From contig CM042085.1 of the NCBI GenBank assembly GCA_023512835.1, forward strand, positions 49,028,189 to 49,092,188: a stretch of DNA of 64,000 nt. The letters run 5' to 3'. The translations under genes were made by a program, and so were the position numbers. This document shows, piece by piece, positions 1 through 10,821 of this stretch. Source of the stretch: Taxillus chinensis. Taxonomy: Eukaryota; Streptophyta; Magnoliopsida; Santalales; Loranthaceae. Under the pieces are notes generated by a model. The model searched no databases. It saw only the letters and a program-made list of their open reading frames with translations, and was not told where the DNA came from. Each line of letters opens with the position of its first letter. The first letter of the stretch is position 1.

Positions 1-56
1 CATTGGTCTAGTTTGAGCTCACCCCAAAAGGGCCCGGACGAAAACCAGTGATGACA
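1..56 (-). repeat. End of an X-family LTR (X0)
   Basis: Read on the minus strand, this begins TGTCATCACTGG and continues like the starts of the repeats at 53515, 58420, 24994 and 36437. Only the first 56 bases fall in the window. It abuts the Y LTR at 57 and probably interrupts or truncates that LTR's 5' part. Confidence 0.6.
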
Positions 57-396
57 GGTAGTTCTGAGAGATAGTCATTCTATGGGAATGTAACTATCTA
101 GACGGTAGTGTAGTCATCGATGTGAGCATTTTGACTGTGACTGTACTTGGGCCCGATTCCGAGTCGGGGTCCCGTTTGACCCGATTGTTGACTTTTCGAC
201 GGTTTATTGGTTGACTTTGCGTTTGGGCGGTCATTTGGGTGTAATAATATCTGTTTAGTGTTGTGCTCGTCATTTCGAGCGTTTTGACTGTAGTTTAACT
301 CAATTCGGAGTTCGGGACCTTGGAGGTCAATTTTTGTGTTGGGAGGTCAATTATTGACTGGGTCAATGGTTGACTAGGTCAGTTGACTGGCAGAAA

Positions 397-404
397 TATA
401 AATA
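397..404 (+). promoter_or_regulatory. TATA box of the Y LTR
   Basis: TATAAATA is followed 60-90 bases on by a GA-rich leader (agagagcttgagagagc). This is the usual U3/R layout of a plant LTR promoter. It is inferred from sequence only. Confidence 0.45.
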
Positions 405-743
405 GCAAAAAAAAAAAAGAAGCTTTCACTTTACGTTTCACATTTGTGTGTTTGAGACAGAGAGCTTGAGAGAGCTTGGAGGCCTTGGCGATTTGGGGCG
501 ATTTGGGTTTGTGGAGCTCAAAGATTCACTTCAAGTAGGTGTCCTTGAACTTCTTATCTCTCTCTTGTTTTGGATCTGCATGAATTTATCATGATTTATG
601 AAATTGAGCATGAACCCTAGAATTTGGGGAAAACCAATTTTGGGTTAGATCTAATGGTTTAGCATAAGATCTGTGGTTAAGAACTGTTTTATATCATTGT
701 GGATATATGTTTTTGTGATTTTGGGGTTGATTAACTATGTTTT

Positions 744-1938
744 TGTTGGATCAAACCCAGAATTTGGATAATGCTGATAAAGCCTTATGTAATTTGATCT
801 GAGATCTTTTGTGTTTATTTGATCATTGCAGAAGGTATGTTACTAATCCAAAGATGCACTCGTGAGAGCAAAGCTAAGGACAGGATACATAATCCTGATC
901 CGGACAAGAGTGAGTGTCGTCAAACACTTGGTAAATAACCAAGTAACAAATGCATACGGAATAAGGAACAATCCTACGGACTAAGAACTTAAAGGATAAG
1001 TGCGGAGTAAGGAAACTAGATGCGGAGTAAGGAACTTACATACGGAGTAAGGAACTTACATGCGGAGTAAGAAAGCCCTGACACGGAATAAGTCATCTGA
1101 CTTTTCAAGACTCGCCTGGAGTAAGGAACTTACATACTGAGTAAGGAACTTACATGCGGAGTAAGGAACTTACATGCGGAGTAAGGAACTTACATGCGGA
1201 GTAAGGAAGCACCGACACGGACTAAGGATTCCAGATCGAATAGATACGGAGTAAGCAACCACTGACACGGAGTAAGGTTCCGAGCTTCATTAACTACGGA
1301 GTAAGGAAAATTACATCGGACCAAGAAGACATTGCTCCAACTAAACCGCATTTAATGTTATCAGCTCGTGGTGTCCCGATGTAAGACGAATGTATTGAGA
1401 ACCTGAAGAATCTTACACGTGGATCATCCGGATATGTGGACACAACCTTAATTGTATCTCGGAACTCACAAAGACACTTATACTCTTCAAATCCAAGATC
1501 TTGAGCTCCACAATCCGCAGCAGTCAAGGCAGAGAGATTACCGAGGGATAGTTAGTGCGGAACGCATTCCGGAACTACAAGTTCCAAGGTTGTCTCTTAG
1601 GAATGTTTTGTATAAATATTCGTACTTATACTTTATGTAAAAAAAAAAAAAGTTGAGACGTGTGAAAAACAAAGAAAAGAAAATAGGAGCGTCATCATCT
1701 TCAGAGAAAGAACTTGGCTAGTGTGTGAGTTCATTTTGTAAACAGAGTGTAAGAGAGTGTTTGCTTCTATTTTATTGTAATCACCTTGTGATAATAAAAC
1801 AAAATACTTCCACTATCTGGTTATCTTCCGCAGTGATTCTATCACTTAAACTAGATAAGTCTTTGTGTCTTGAGAGAAAGGAAAGAGTTCGAATAAGAGC
1901 CTATTCACCCCCCCCCCTTTGGCTCCAAGGGACCATCA
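744..1938 (+). mobile_element. Solo LTR of Copia family A (A1)
   Basis: It starts TGTTGGATCAAACCC and ends GGGACCATCA. It is flanked on both sides by the 5-base direct repeat GTTTT (739-743 and 1939-1943), which marks a clean integration followed by LTR-LTR recombination. It matches the LTRs at 7495-8798, 16963-18212 and 59973-61418. Inside are a degenerate CGGAGTAAGGA array (about 955-1330), a TATA-like box (TATAAATATT near 1611) and an AATAAA signal near 1793. ORFs called inside it are not genes. Confidence 0.9.
955..1330 (+). repeat. Degenerate CGGAGTAAGGA array inside LTR A1
   Basis: The core (A/T)(C/G)CGGAGTAAGGAA recurs every 20-35 bases, more than ten times, with variable spacers such as CTTACATG and GCACTGACA. 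The same array occurs in the other A-family LTRs (about 7700-8190, 17080-17560, 60180-60790). The spacing is irregular and the spacers vary, so it is not a simple minisatellite. Confidence 0.8.
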
Positions 1939-2214
1939 GTTTTTCATGAGGGTTGATAAGTCAACCATGGAAATCTGGGTTTAGATCTACATTTCTGGAA
2001 ATCTGGAATTTTATACGTGTTTCTGTTGTTTCTGCGCGATTTAGAGGCGTTCTGGATGCGTTTTGAGGTAGATATCGTAGTTTGTTGCGAAACAGGGGTG
2101 TTAGTGAGCGTCTGGGAGTTTCTGGGTGTGTGCCAGACGAAGAACAGGCAAAAACGATGATGAATAATACCCTGGGTGCGTTACTGGGTCGAACTAACGA
2201 AAATCCGAAGTTCT

Positions 2215-2500
2215 GGGTTGTAGGGTCGTAGTTTGTAGACCCGTAGTTCGTAGCTCAAAGGTTCGTAGTTCGTAGGGTCGTAGTTCGTAGACCCGTAGTT
2301 CGAAGGTTCGTAGTTTGTAGTCCGATGGTCGAAGATCGAAGACCCGCTTCGAGTCTTCGAGGCGCGCTATGCAGCTATGAGTCGCAACTCCCGCTACGAG
2401 TCTCCGAGGCGCACTGCAGTTCCGCGCTACAAGTCGCAGTCCTGAAGCTACGAGGCAGGCTATTCTGCAGCTTCGAGGCAGTGCAACAGCACTGGACTGG
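2215..2500 (+). repeat. TCGTAGTTCGTAG repeat tract inside the Y LTR
   Basis: Short units such as cgtagttcgtagaccc, ttcgtagttcgtag and tcgaagatcgaagaccc repeat irregularly. They pass into a richer tract with cgcgctacgagtc-like words. It resembles the GACTCGTAGAGTC arrays of the unrelated B-family LTRs. Confidence 0.65.
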
Positions 2501-3653
2501 ACCTATTTACATCGTAACCTATACCCATCTACACATTTAAGTATTAAGTTACTATGTAAATAACGAAATACCCCCCCCCCCATTTGGATTCAAAGATAAA
2601 TACTAGAAAAATTAATTCTCACTCTTTCAAAATATGAAAATTGGGATTTTTTTGTGTAAAATCTCGGAAAAACCCAAAAGTTCGTAGTGGTGAATTTTTG
2701 GAAAGTGGGGTTAGACATCTCAGAAAAATCCCCAAAAATTAGATTATCTTATTTATGATATGGGAACCCAATGCCGGGACTTTTGATTTCAAGAAAATAG
2801 CTGATGTGGGTACTTCCTTCATAAATCAAGGATTGAGGATTTACTTGTGAAGACTGGCTACAGTTCTAAAGGAAATGTTGAGAATGACATGTCATACTAA
2901 TGTTAGTATGTTGGTGTGAGGTATTGGGGCATGGACTCCGTGACTTGTTTGGGTTCTCATCGTGATGCGCCGATGGTGCTATGTGGTTGACGTGGCAGGC
3001 ATATGCGCCGATGGCAGGCCTGTGTGGCGACGGTGGCCGGGCATATAGCGCTGTGGTAGGGCTGAGTGCCCTGAGCTAGGATCCTATTGAGGATCGTGGA
3101 CAAGTTGTCCTGTGTGGGCAGGCTAGGTCCTAATGTTTGTTTGCAGGCTGAGTCCTGATGATTGTGCACACTACACAGTGCACGAGTACACAGATCATGT
3201 AGTATAGACTTGTATGTCTGCATGATGTGGAATGTTGGGGTCACCTACTGAGCTTGTCGCTCACCCCTACTTGTTGTTTACCTTTTTCAGGTGTGACCCG
3301 AGACTAGTGGAGGACTTTCTTCCAGGAGGACGCCCACTACTCTGATGTATGATACAGTTATATTCTGTATTGTTTTATGGGTTATATCCCGGACATGGGT
3401 CCGTGGATAGTTGTATTTGCATACTGTTTGTGATGTAATGTCTGTATGACTGTTTGACTTATCATATGTATGATGATATATGGAAAAGTACAGGATTACC
3501 CTTGATGTATGACTATACAGGGTTGCATATTTGAGACAGCACCCGCGGTGTAGTCTCCATTGGTGCTAGTCACCAACCCCTTGTCCTTTCGGGTGCGGGC
3601 AAGGGGAAGTCATGTTCCTAGTTCCGGGTTCCCTGGAATTTGGGGGTGTGACA

Positions 3654-4446
3654 TTGGTTGAATAAATTCATATAGAATTAATTAATCTTAGCTACCACTG
3701 TCAGTATGAAGGATTCGCTATGTTGACCAAAATGAACTTAAGTGTTTATCATTGGTCATAAGCATTTTCTTTAGTAAACTGATCATAATTAATGTATGTG
3801 TTTTGTTACTATTCTTTCATATGCATAAGTTCTGTTTCTTCTTAGTTTGGATTATATTGTTTTTACTTAGACCATTTGTTCCATATCCGTACTAACTCAA
3901 CCTGTTAAGTCTTCTGTTCTTTTAGTTTTAAACTTTATGAAGCTACAGGTTCAGATTTCCTTTGCACTTCATTACTATAATAAGTCTAATGTCTCGGATT
4001 TGAAGTGTTGTGGTACTTCTTTTCTATTCTGACTTCAAGACAGCAAAGGAATCTTCTTCTTCAATATTTTTTATTACGGACTCAGTTTGTCTATCATCCG
4101 GATATAGTTCACACGGACAATATCTAGCCCGGATGAGAGTCGATTTAATTCCTCCTGACTCTTGGACTTCTCAATTTCGCGATAAACCAAGTAATTATCT
4201 TATATCGCATCTTTTTGAGGAGGAATAATGATGGTTCATTAAATGCACGTCTCGAGCCCGAAAATTTGTCTTTTCAAAATTCGGCAGTATGCATATAGCT
4301 GTCATTATTGCATGGTTAGCACTGCCGCCACATCATCAGTATACTCGACGGCGCTAATACATCAAGTCTAATGACATCGGATTGTCAGGCGGATCACTGC
4401 TCATCTCGCTTAACCCCGAGACCCGTTGGCTTCCACGGAACGGGTC
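3654..4446. other. AT-rich spacer between pol and ORF3 of element A2
   Basis: I see no convincing coding sequence here. It follows the end of the Y LTR (3653) and runs to the candidate promoter of the third ORF. A 72-codon open frame at 4010 has no recognisable features. The pol gene of element A2 must lie to the left, outside the window or lost. Confidence 0.4.
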
Positions 4447-4456
4447 CTATTTATAC
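4447..4456 (+). promoter_or_regulatory. Candidate internal promoter of the A2 third ORF
   Basis: CTATTTATAC lies about 120 bases before the ATG at 4571. Between them is a pyrimidine-rich leader with a telo-box-like AACCCTAAACCC at about 4501-4512. The start context is ttccaATGGC, close to the plant consensus. This layout fits an own promoter for the third ORF. It has not been tested. Confidence 0.35.
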
Positions 4457-4570
4457 TGAACTCTCACGCGAGCGCAAGGCTATCACTTTCACTACTCAGA
4501 ACCCTAAACCCTCGTTGCTCTCTATTCTCCAAAGACCTCCCTTTCCTTCTCCTCAAATCTTCAAATTCCA

Positions 4571-7240
4571 ATGGCATCTCCCGCTCTCTATGGCGTTGTT
4601 CCTGGCCATCTTGTCAACTGGGCCGGCATTTCCGACCCTCCTGCCTGGCTCGACGAGGTTCGCTCCTTGCTAGCCTCCAGTGGTCTCCTCGACATCGTCT
4701 CTGCCCCGGCTGATCTTCTCATTTCAAACATCCGGACTTTCTATGAGCACTTCGAATCCAGTGACCAGTCGATTGTCTCTGGTATCCGAGGTCAACCCGT
4801 TAAGATCACTCCTCAAGTGATCCGTGACGTCTTCCATTTCCCAATCGGCAGTGATTACAGGCCGAGCGCTCAAACCATGGCTACTGCCATGGGATGTCCC
4901 TCCAAGGTGAAGGAATACAAGCTGAAGTCTCTTCAAGGCCCTTATCGATGTATGGCCACCATACTCAGCCGGTGCTTATTGGCTCGCTCTGTGGCTCTTG
5001 ACTCAGTCCCGTACAATTTGCTCCTAGCGATGTACGTGATTTTTGAGCAATTGCCTCTTGACTGGGGCGATTTTCTATTTCGGGTGATGAAGAACGACAA
5101 ACGAAATTCGTCTTTCGGACGGATTCTCTCACAAATTTTCAAACATCTATGTCCCGCGCACTTCCAGGACCAATTGACGATTCCCTTCCCATAGAACTTT
5201 TACTTTCGTCATCTCACCTCCGATGGGACGCTCACTGTCTGCCGTCCTCTTGTCTCTCTTGCACACGTTGTTGTATCGGAACATCAAGATAGTTCCGTTG
5301 GTGACCCCGCCCCCAGCTCGGGTCACGAGGTTAGCTCTACACACCGGTCTTCCCGCATCCAGTTCATTGCTGCTCCGGCATGCTCCCGCGGTTCGCAGCA
5401 CAGCGTTCGTGCTGCTCCTTCTAATGTTGCAGGGCCCTCTCAGCCGCTTCATCATGAGACTGTTTCTTCAGCCCCTCCTGCTGATGCCCCTGCTTCTATC
5501 CCTCCTGTTGTTGTTGCCGATGCTGCTGCTGATGCTCCCGCACCCACCTCTCTGGTGACTGCCGCCATTGCTGCTGTCATCGCTGACATACCTACCTCTC
5601 CTCCAGCCGCCTCTCCAGCAAGCATTGTTGACCCTCAAGACTACATCGACCATCTTCCCACCAACATTCTGACTGACTGCTGGCTATGTTTCAGTCTAGC
5701 TCACACTGCCGCCATCCCTGAATCTGCTCTCCGGGTGTATTACACCAAACATACCCAAACCCCGAAGGCTATGATTGTTTGGAACTCTGAACACAGCTTT
5801 CTAACGCTGTCTTTGCTTCAGGCCGCACCTCCAACTGCTGCTGCCTCTTCCGGACCTGCTCATGATGCATGGACTCCTATCCCTACTGAGGCTGGTCCCT
5901 CCACTCCTGCAGACATTCCCATCATTGACCTCTCCGGTCAAAGTGGCTCCGCTACACCTGCTGCTGCTGCTGTTCCCCCACCGTTCTCTCCAACTGCTGA
6001 CTTCTCTGCCCTGCGCACTCCTGCACCTCTACATGCAGGGGAGTCCTCAGAGGCTCCTGATTTTGGCCTTGGGCATACCTCTTTTGCCACGATTCTATCC
6101 GAAGCCGCAGTCTCTGCTCAGCTAGATCATATTAAAGAGGACAATCAATCTCGGGCCCAGGTCATTGCTGATAAAGTTAATGAAATTAGGACCTAGATCC
6201 TTTCTGCTCTCTCCAACTCCTCTCTCTCACTGGATCGGAAGCTGGACCTTATTGTCCAATCTCTTTCGGGTCTATCCACTTCCGTTCGGGATCTGACTCA
6301 GGTTGTGGGTCGTCCCTCTCGCCCTCCTCGCCGATCTGCCAAACAGGGGGAGAATGCCCCATCTGATCCATCCCCTTCCACTACTGCTCCTACTACTACT
6401 GACGTTCCCAGCCGAAGACCTGCACTTACTCTTCCTCCGGGCCTCCCGGTTCCCAGATGCAGCCGGTTCTCTGGACCGTCTAGTGCTGCTCCAGCTCCTT
6501 CTGACCACCCCAGCTCCTCCACTGCAGCTCCCTCCTCATCCGCTCAGGCTCCGCAAGTCACGTTTCTCCCATCATATGCGGAACTGGACCCATATGATAT
6601 AGATGGGCGTGTACATGCAGCCATGTTAGCATATGCGAGTGCTGCTCCCTCTACCCCAAAAAGGTTTTTGTCATCTCTGTCCCCTTTCTCCCCTGACGAC
6701 ATAAGCACCTTACTGTTGGAGAAAGGATAGTTCTCCACTGAAGACATTGACAACTTTACCTTGGCGGTGAAGGAAGAGATGAGGTTGTTCCCCACCATGT
6801 ACCAAGAAGAGCATCTGATTGATATCCTACCTTGTTGGCTTGATCACTATCTTCCTGAAATGGACTTCCTTCAGACCCTCATCAATGGAACAGCTGAGAA
6901 CAGCAAGCCATGGAAAGATCTTATAACTGTTCTCATTCCATACAGGATCAGCACTCCTCATCACATGCTCGCAGTCTTCTCTATCAAGGATAGGAGAGTT
7001 GTTCTGCATGACTCCGATCAGGTTGTGGGACACCAAATGAGAAGAAGCCAGCTTGGACCACTACTACGGACTCTATCAGATGGTGTCAGATAGAGTGGAC
7101 TCTTCGAATCTATTGGTTAACCACCTCTGCCTCCCAATGCTCTTCTCAACTCAACAATTCTGAGCAAAGGAGAAGTTCCCCAACAACCTGACGGAGAAAG
7201 CTATGGAGCCTATGTCGCTACTTTATTAGGCACCATTTGA
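4571..7240 (+). pseudogene. Third ORF of Copia element A2: transposon-protein domain plus Ulp1/C48-like protease domain
   Basis: A single reading frame runs about 890 codons from ATG 4571 to TGA 7238. It is broken by TAG at 5192, 6194, 6728 and 7091, and by TAA at 7118. Codons 1-207 resemble the plant 'putative transposon protein' domain (family knowledge). A long Ala/Pro/Ser/Thr-rich linker follows (about 5200-6600). The C-terminal part (about 6650-7240) looks like a Ulp1/C48 cysteine protease: VLIPYR, then HHMLAVF (catalytic His), VVLHDSD (Asp), VPQQPD (Gln). The expected Cys site reads ESYG, so the nucleophile is Tyr. It lies 255 bases before the 3' LTR (7495), in the position where Sireviruses may carry an env-like ORF. 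Its function is unknown; SUMO-type deconjugation is only an inference from the fold. The frame is nearly intact, so the decay is recent. Confidence 0.75.
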
Positions 7241-7480
7241 AGTATGATCCTAATGGGAATTACTTTTTTATGTGCACTAAAGAACAACCTAAGCGACTAA
7301 GGGAGCAGGCAGCAACTAAGATCTTCAAGTACAGTAAGCCCTACAATTCTTAGTATAACTTTTGTACTAAGGCATACTTTGTATTACAGTTGCTGACATA
7401 GTGGAAATTTTTGTTTATCCTTGTCTCTGTGTATATCTTGTTGTCTAACCAGATCAGATTACAAAGGGTTTGGCATATCT
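7241..7480 (+). other. Non-coding 3' spacer of element A2
   Basis: This is an AT-rich stretch between the stop of the third ORF and the polypurine tract. No gene is seen in it. Confidence 0.5.
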
Positions 7481-7494
7481 ATATTGGGAGAGAT
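7481..7494 (+). other. Polypurine tract of element A2
   Basis: ATATTGGGAGAGAT lies directly against the LTR start TGTTGG at 7495. This is the plus-strand primer site, so the LTR that follows is the 3' LTR and the third ORF belongs to this element. Confidence 0.65.
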
Positions 7495-8798
7495 TGTTGG
7501 ATCAAACCCATAATTTGGATGATGTTGTTAAAAATCCTATGTAATTTGATTTTAGATGTTTCATGTTTATTCTAAGCTTGCAGAAGATAAAATCCTAAAC
7601 TGGACTTACACTCAGAGAGCAAAGCAAAGGATATGATATATAATCCTGATCCGAATTATCATGAGTGTCATCAAACACTTAGTAAATAACCAAGTCTTCA
7701 TCCGGAGTAAGGACCTTTCGTACGGACTAATCACTTGACAAAATGACTAAGGAATCCGCGGTTTTATTCTTAATTGGACTAAGTCAATTTATGCGGAATG
7801 AGAATCCGAGTCTACAACTCGTACGGAGTAAGAGAGATTTATTGCGGAGAAAGAAATTAAGTCTTTCACTCCAGTTGTCTAAGGAAAAGAAGATACGGAC
7901 TAAGGAATCCGAGTCTTTCATTCGAGCAGAGTAAGAAATGACTGATGCGGAGTAAGGACAACTAATGCGGAATAAGGAATCTGAACCATTACTCAAGCGG
8001 AGTAAGGAACTCACGTAGAGTAAGGAAGCGCTGATGCGAAATAAGGATTCCGCATATCTACTTCATGCGGAGTAAGGAAGCGCTGACACAGAGTAAGGAT
8101 TTCAGGACTTCATTTACACGGAGTAAGCAACAACTGACACGGGGTAAGGATCCGAGCCACATTGATACGGAGTAAGGAAATCTACACCGGACTAAGAAGA
8201 CGCTACTACAACTTATCCATACTGCATTTATGTTATCACCTCGTTGTGTCCCGATGTAAGACAAACTCATTGAAGACCTAAATTGTCCTACACGTGGAAC
8301 ACTCGGAGATGTGGATATAGTCCCAAATGCAATTGGAATCAAGCGAAGTAATTCAATACACTTATGCTTCCAATATTTTGAGCTCCACATCCGTAGCAGT
8401 TAGAGCAGAAGCATTTTCTGAGAAGAACTTAATGTTTACACAATGCTCAGAAAATACAGTTCCAAGATAGATTCCTAGGATGTCTATATATATCTATAGT
8501 GTTGTATATCTAGTAAACGTGCATACATTGTAAGAACTGATACGCGCGAGTACATGTGCAAATAGAGATAAACTGGCCAGTGTGTGTGTGACTTAAAAAA
8601 GAGAGTACTGTTGTAATCAGCTGTAATTGTTGTGCCTTTTGTTATAATTATCTTTAGATAATAAAACAAAATACTTTCACTATCTAGTTATCTTCCGCAC
8701 TGAATATTTCTTTTAACCAGAATTAGGGTTGTGCCTGAGTGAGAAAGAATTTTAATTAAGAGCTTATTTACCCCCCTCTAGGCTCCCAGGGACCAATA
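7495..8798 (+). mobile_element. 3' LTR of Copia family A (A2)
   Basis: It starts TGTTGGATCAAACCC and ends GGGACCAATA (terminal CA changed to TA). It contains the CGGAGTAAGGA array (about 7700-8190), a TATA-like stretch near 8483 and an AATAAA near 8660. At 8799 the sequence passes directly into the minus-strand gag of element B1, so element A2 was inserted into B1. Its left end lies outside the window. Confidence 0.85.
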
Positions 8799-10100
8799 GG
8801 TTCTTACCTTGAGGGGAGGTGAGTTGTCAGCCATAAAGCAGATAAGACCCTTTTCTTTCTTCTCTTCATCAGAAGATTCTTCTTCCTCCTCAGTTTCGTT
8901 GTTGAACTTGTTAGTGACAAGTGCCTTCTTCCTCTTGTCATCTTTCCTGCTTGAGGAGCCTTTGGTCTTTTTCTTCTGCTCAGCTGCCTCCTTTTTCTCC
9001 CTCTTCAGCTTATAACAGTCGGCAGCAAAGTGGCCGGGCTTGTTGTAGTGATAACACTGCAACTTCTCCTTATCCTTTCCCTTACAGAAGGATGAGGGTG
9101 ACTGCCTTGCTTTCCTCTTATAGTTCCCCCTTCTCTTCAGCAGTTTCTTGATCAGAAATGCCACTTCTTCTTCTGAATCACTATCTGAAACAAGTTCTTC
9201 AACTTCATCTTCTTCCTCTTCTGAAGATGGTTCCCTTGGTTCAGCAGTGGCCTTAAAGGCAACAGACTTCTTTTTCTTGGAAGGATTCTCAAATGCCTCA
9301 AGTTCTTCCTTTTGCATTTCGAACGTCTTGAGGTCCCCGTATAATGCTTCTAAGGCACAGGTTTTCCATTCCTTCAGCTGACGGATGGCTGATGTCTTTA
9401 TCAAAAGTCTCAAGGGTAGAGATCTCAAAAACTTGTCATTCTTGTCCTTCTGAGAGATCTCAACATTGTAAGTCTTCATCCATTGAATCAGACCTGTGAA
9501 CCTTTTATAGATACTGTCCAATGACTCCTTTGGTTCACATCTGAAGGCTTCATACTCCTGCTTGAGCATGGAGATCTTGTTGTCCTATATTTGCTCATCT
9601 CCCTCGTAGATGAGACATAGCTTGTCCCATACCTCCTTCACTGTCTCTAGGTCCTGCACGTCCGTGAACATGTCATCATCGAGTGCAGAGAAAAGTATCG
9701 CTTTTTCCTTGAATCCAAGTTTTACTTTCCTCTGCTCCACCTTAGACCAACTGTCTGGGTCCTTCGTCATTAACCATCCTCTCTACATACTCTTTGGGGT
9801 GAAAGGTCCGTTCTTTATTGTTTCCCAGAGATAGGTGTCGAGCATGTCTAGGTGTGCTCTCATTCTCACTTTCCATTTGGAAAAGCACGTGGGTGTGCAC
9901 ATAGGTACTTGGGAGGATGAGCCAGGCAGAACGTCGTAGAAGTCTTCTTGTTCTTTCTTGTTGCTGCTGGTACTCGGTTCTTCCTGCTCCTAGTCTCCAG
10001 TCGCTCCTTCTTCTGGAGCACGACTCGCTTCAAGTTCCTCAATAGGAACTGGAGCTTGCTCGGGAGCTGGAGCTGCATTGTTGGAATCCATGTCGGCCAT
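8799..10100 (-). pseudogene. Sirevirus gag (element B1), truncated
   Basis: Reading starts at ATG 10100-10098, 29 bases inside the primer-binding site. Order of parts: acidic N-terminus; UBN2-type Copia gag core (FSKWK, then about 9300-9850); an acidic Glu/Ser stretch; a CCHC zinc knuckle at about 9015-9060, whose second Cys is Tyr (CYHYNKPGHFAADC); then a Lys/Glu-rich tail. The frame is broken only by TAG at 9992, 9785 and 9587 (minus strand). The last two are CAG in the B3 copy. At 8799 the reading runs into LTR A2, so pol is cut off. Gag forms the virus-like particle and binds RNA. This copy is dead. Confidence 0.85.
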
Positions 10101-10128
10101 TTAGGGATCTCTACGGAGTTGTAGAACT

Positions 10129-10140
10129 GCTCTGATACCA
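10129..10140 (-). other. Primer-binding site of element B1
   Basis: TGGTATCAGAGC on the minus strand lies two bases after the LTR end (10143). This matches the initiator-Met tRNA 3' end, the usual Copia primer site. Confidence 0.85.
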
Positions 10141-10821
10141 ATTGTAGGTCCCAAAGTGAGTCTAGAGGGGGGGGTGAATAGACTTTCTTTGCTTGCGGAA
10201 GCTAAACTGTTGGCTGGTTTTGGATTTGTCTATGGATAACTACGTGGAAGTATTGATGGAGAAGATGGCAGTAGTAATGTGAGTGATGTGAGACGTAATT
10301 AACTATCAGACAAATCTGAGATGGGAGTAAATGTTCTTTGCTAAACAGATCTCAAATATGATAGGAATTCTCGGAGATAGTTTTGATTGTGGGAAACAAC
10401 ACAGAGAAGAGACTCAATGATCGTGTTGGATCTTGGATAAACAAGAAAGTATTATAGATCGAAAGGTTTGATCTTGATCTTGGTTTAACGTGGCGCATAG
10501 CACTTCCAAGTTTGTTCTCTCTCTCAGAGTCTCTCTCTCTTACGTTGGAACTCTTGCTTGAATTCTGCTAAAGATATTATCTTAATGTGTGTCAGAATCC
10601 TTTATCTTGTGTTCTGTGTTTGCCACTCTTTCAGAGAAAGAAACTAACTCATATTTTTGTCATTTCGTGTGAGAGAGATATATATTTTTAAGGTTAGATT
10701 TTTGTGCGCCTAGTTGTCCATCCAACAGACTGACTTCCCGCCACTGGATATGCGGGATGTCAGGGGATGGGTTGATCTGCACTGATTTGCAGATCTGATG
10801 CCCATGCTGCGCAATTGCATG

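Larger units (their letters stand above)
57..3653 (+). repeat. Ty3/Gypsy-like LTR (Y), interrupted by solo LTR A1
   Basis: The right end reads GGGGGTGTGACA, the same kind of end as the W and Z LTRs (GGGGGCGTTACA, GGGGCGTGACA). A TATA box lies at 397-404 on this strand, so the sense is plus. The left end is not seen; it is cut by X0 or lies outside the window. Solo LTR A1 occupies 744-1938. No coding sequence is visible. The class is inferred from the termini, since no internal domain is present. It sits in the pol-ORF3 spacer of Copia element A2. Confidence 0.55.

Noticed and set aside
955..1330. CRISPR-like array (regular repeats with spacers)
   Set aside because: Repeats are degenerate and unevenly spaced, lie inside a plant LTR and recur in every copy of that LTR.
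5862..6602. Leu/Pro-rich ORFs overlapping the A2 third ORF
   Set aside because: They are alternate-frame shadows of the Pro/Ser/Ala linker; the main frame is open across the region except for TAG codons.
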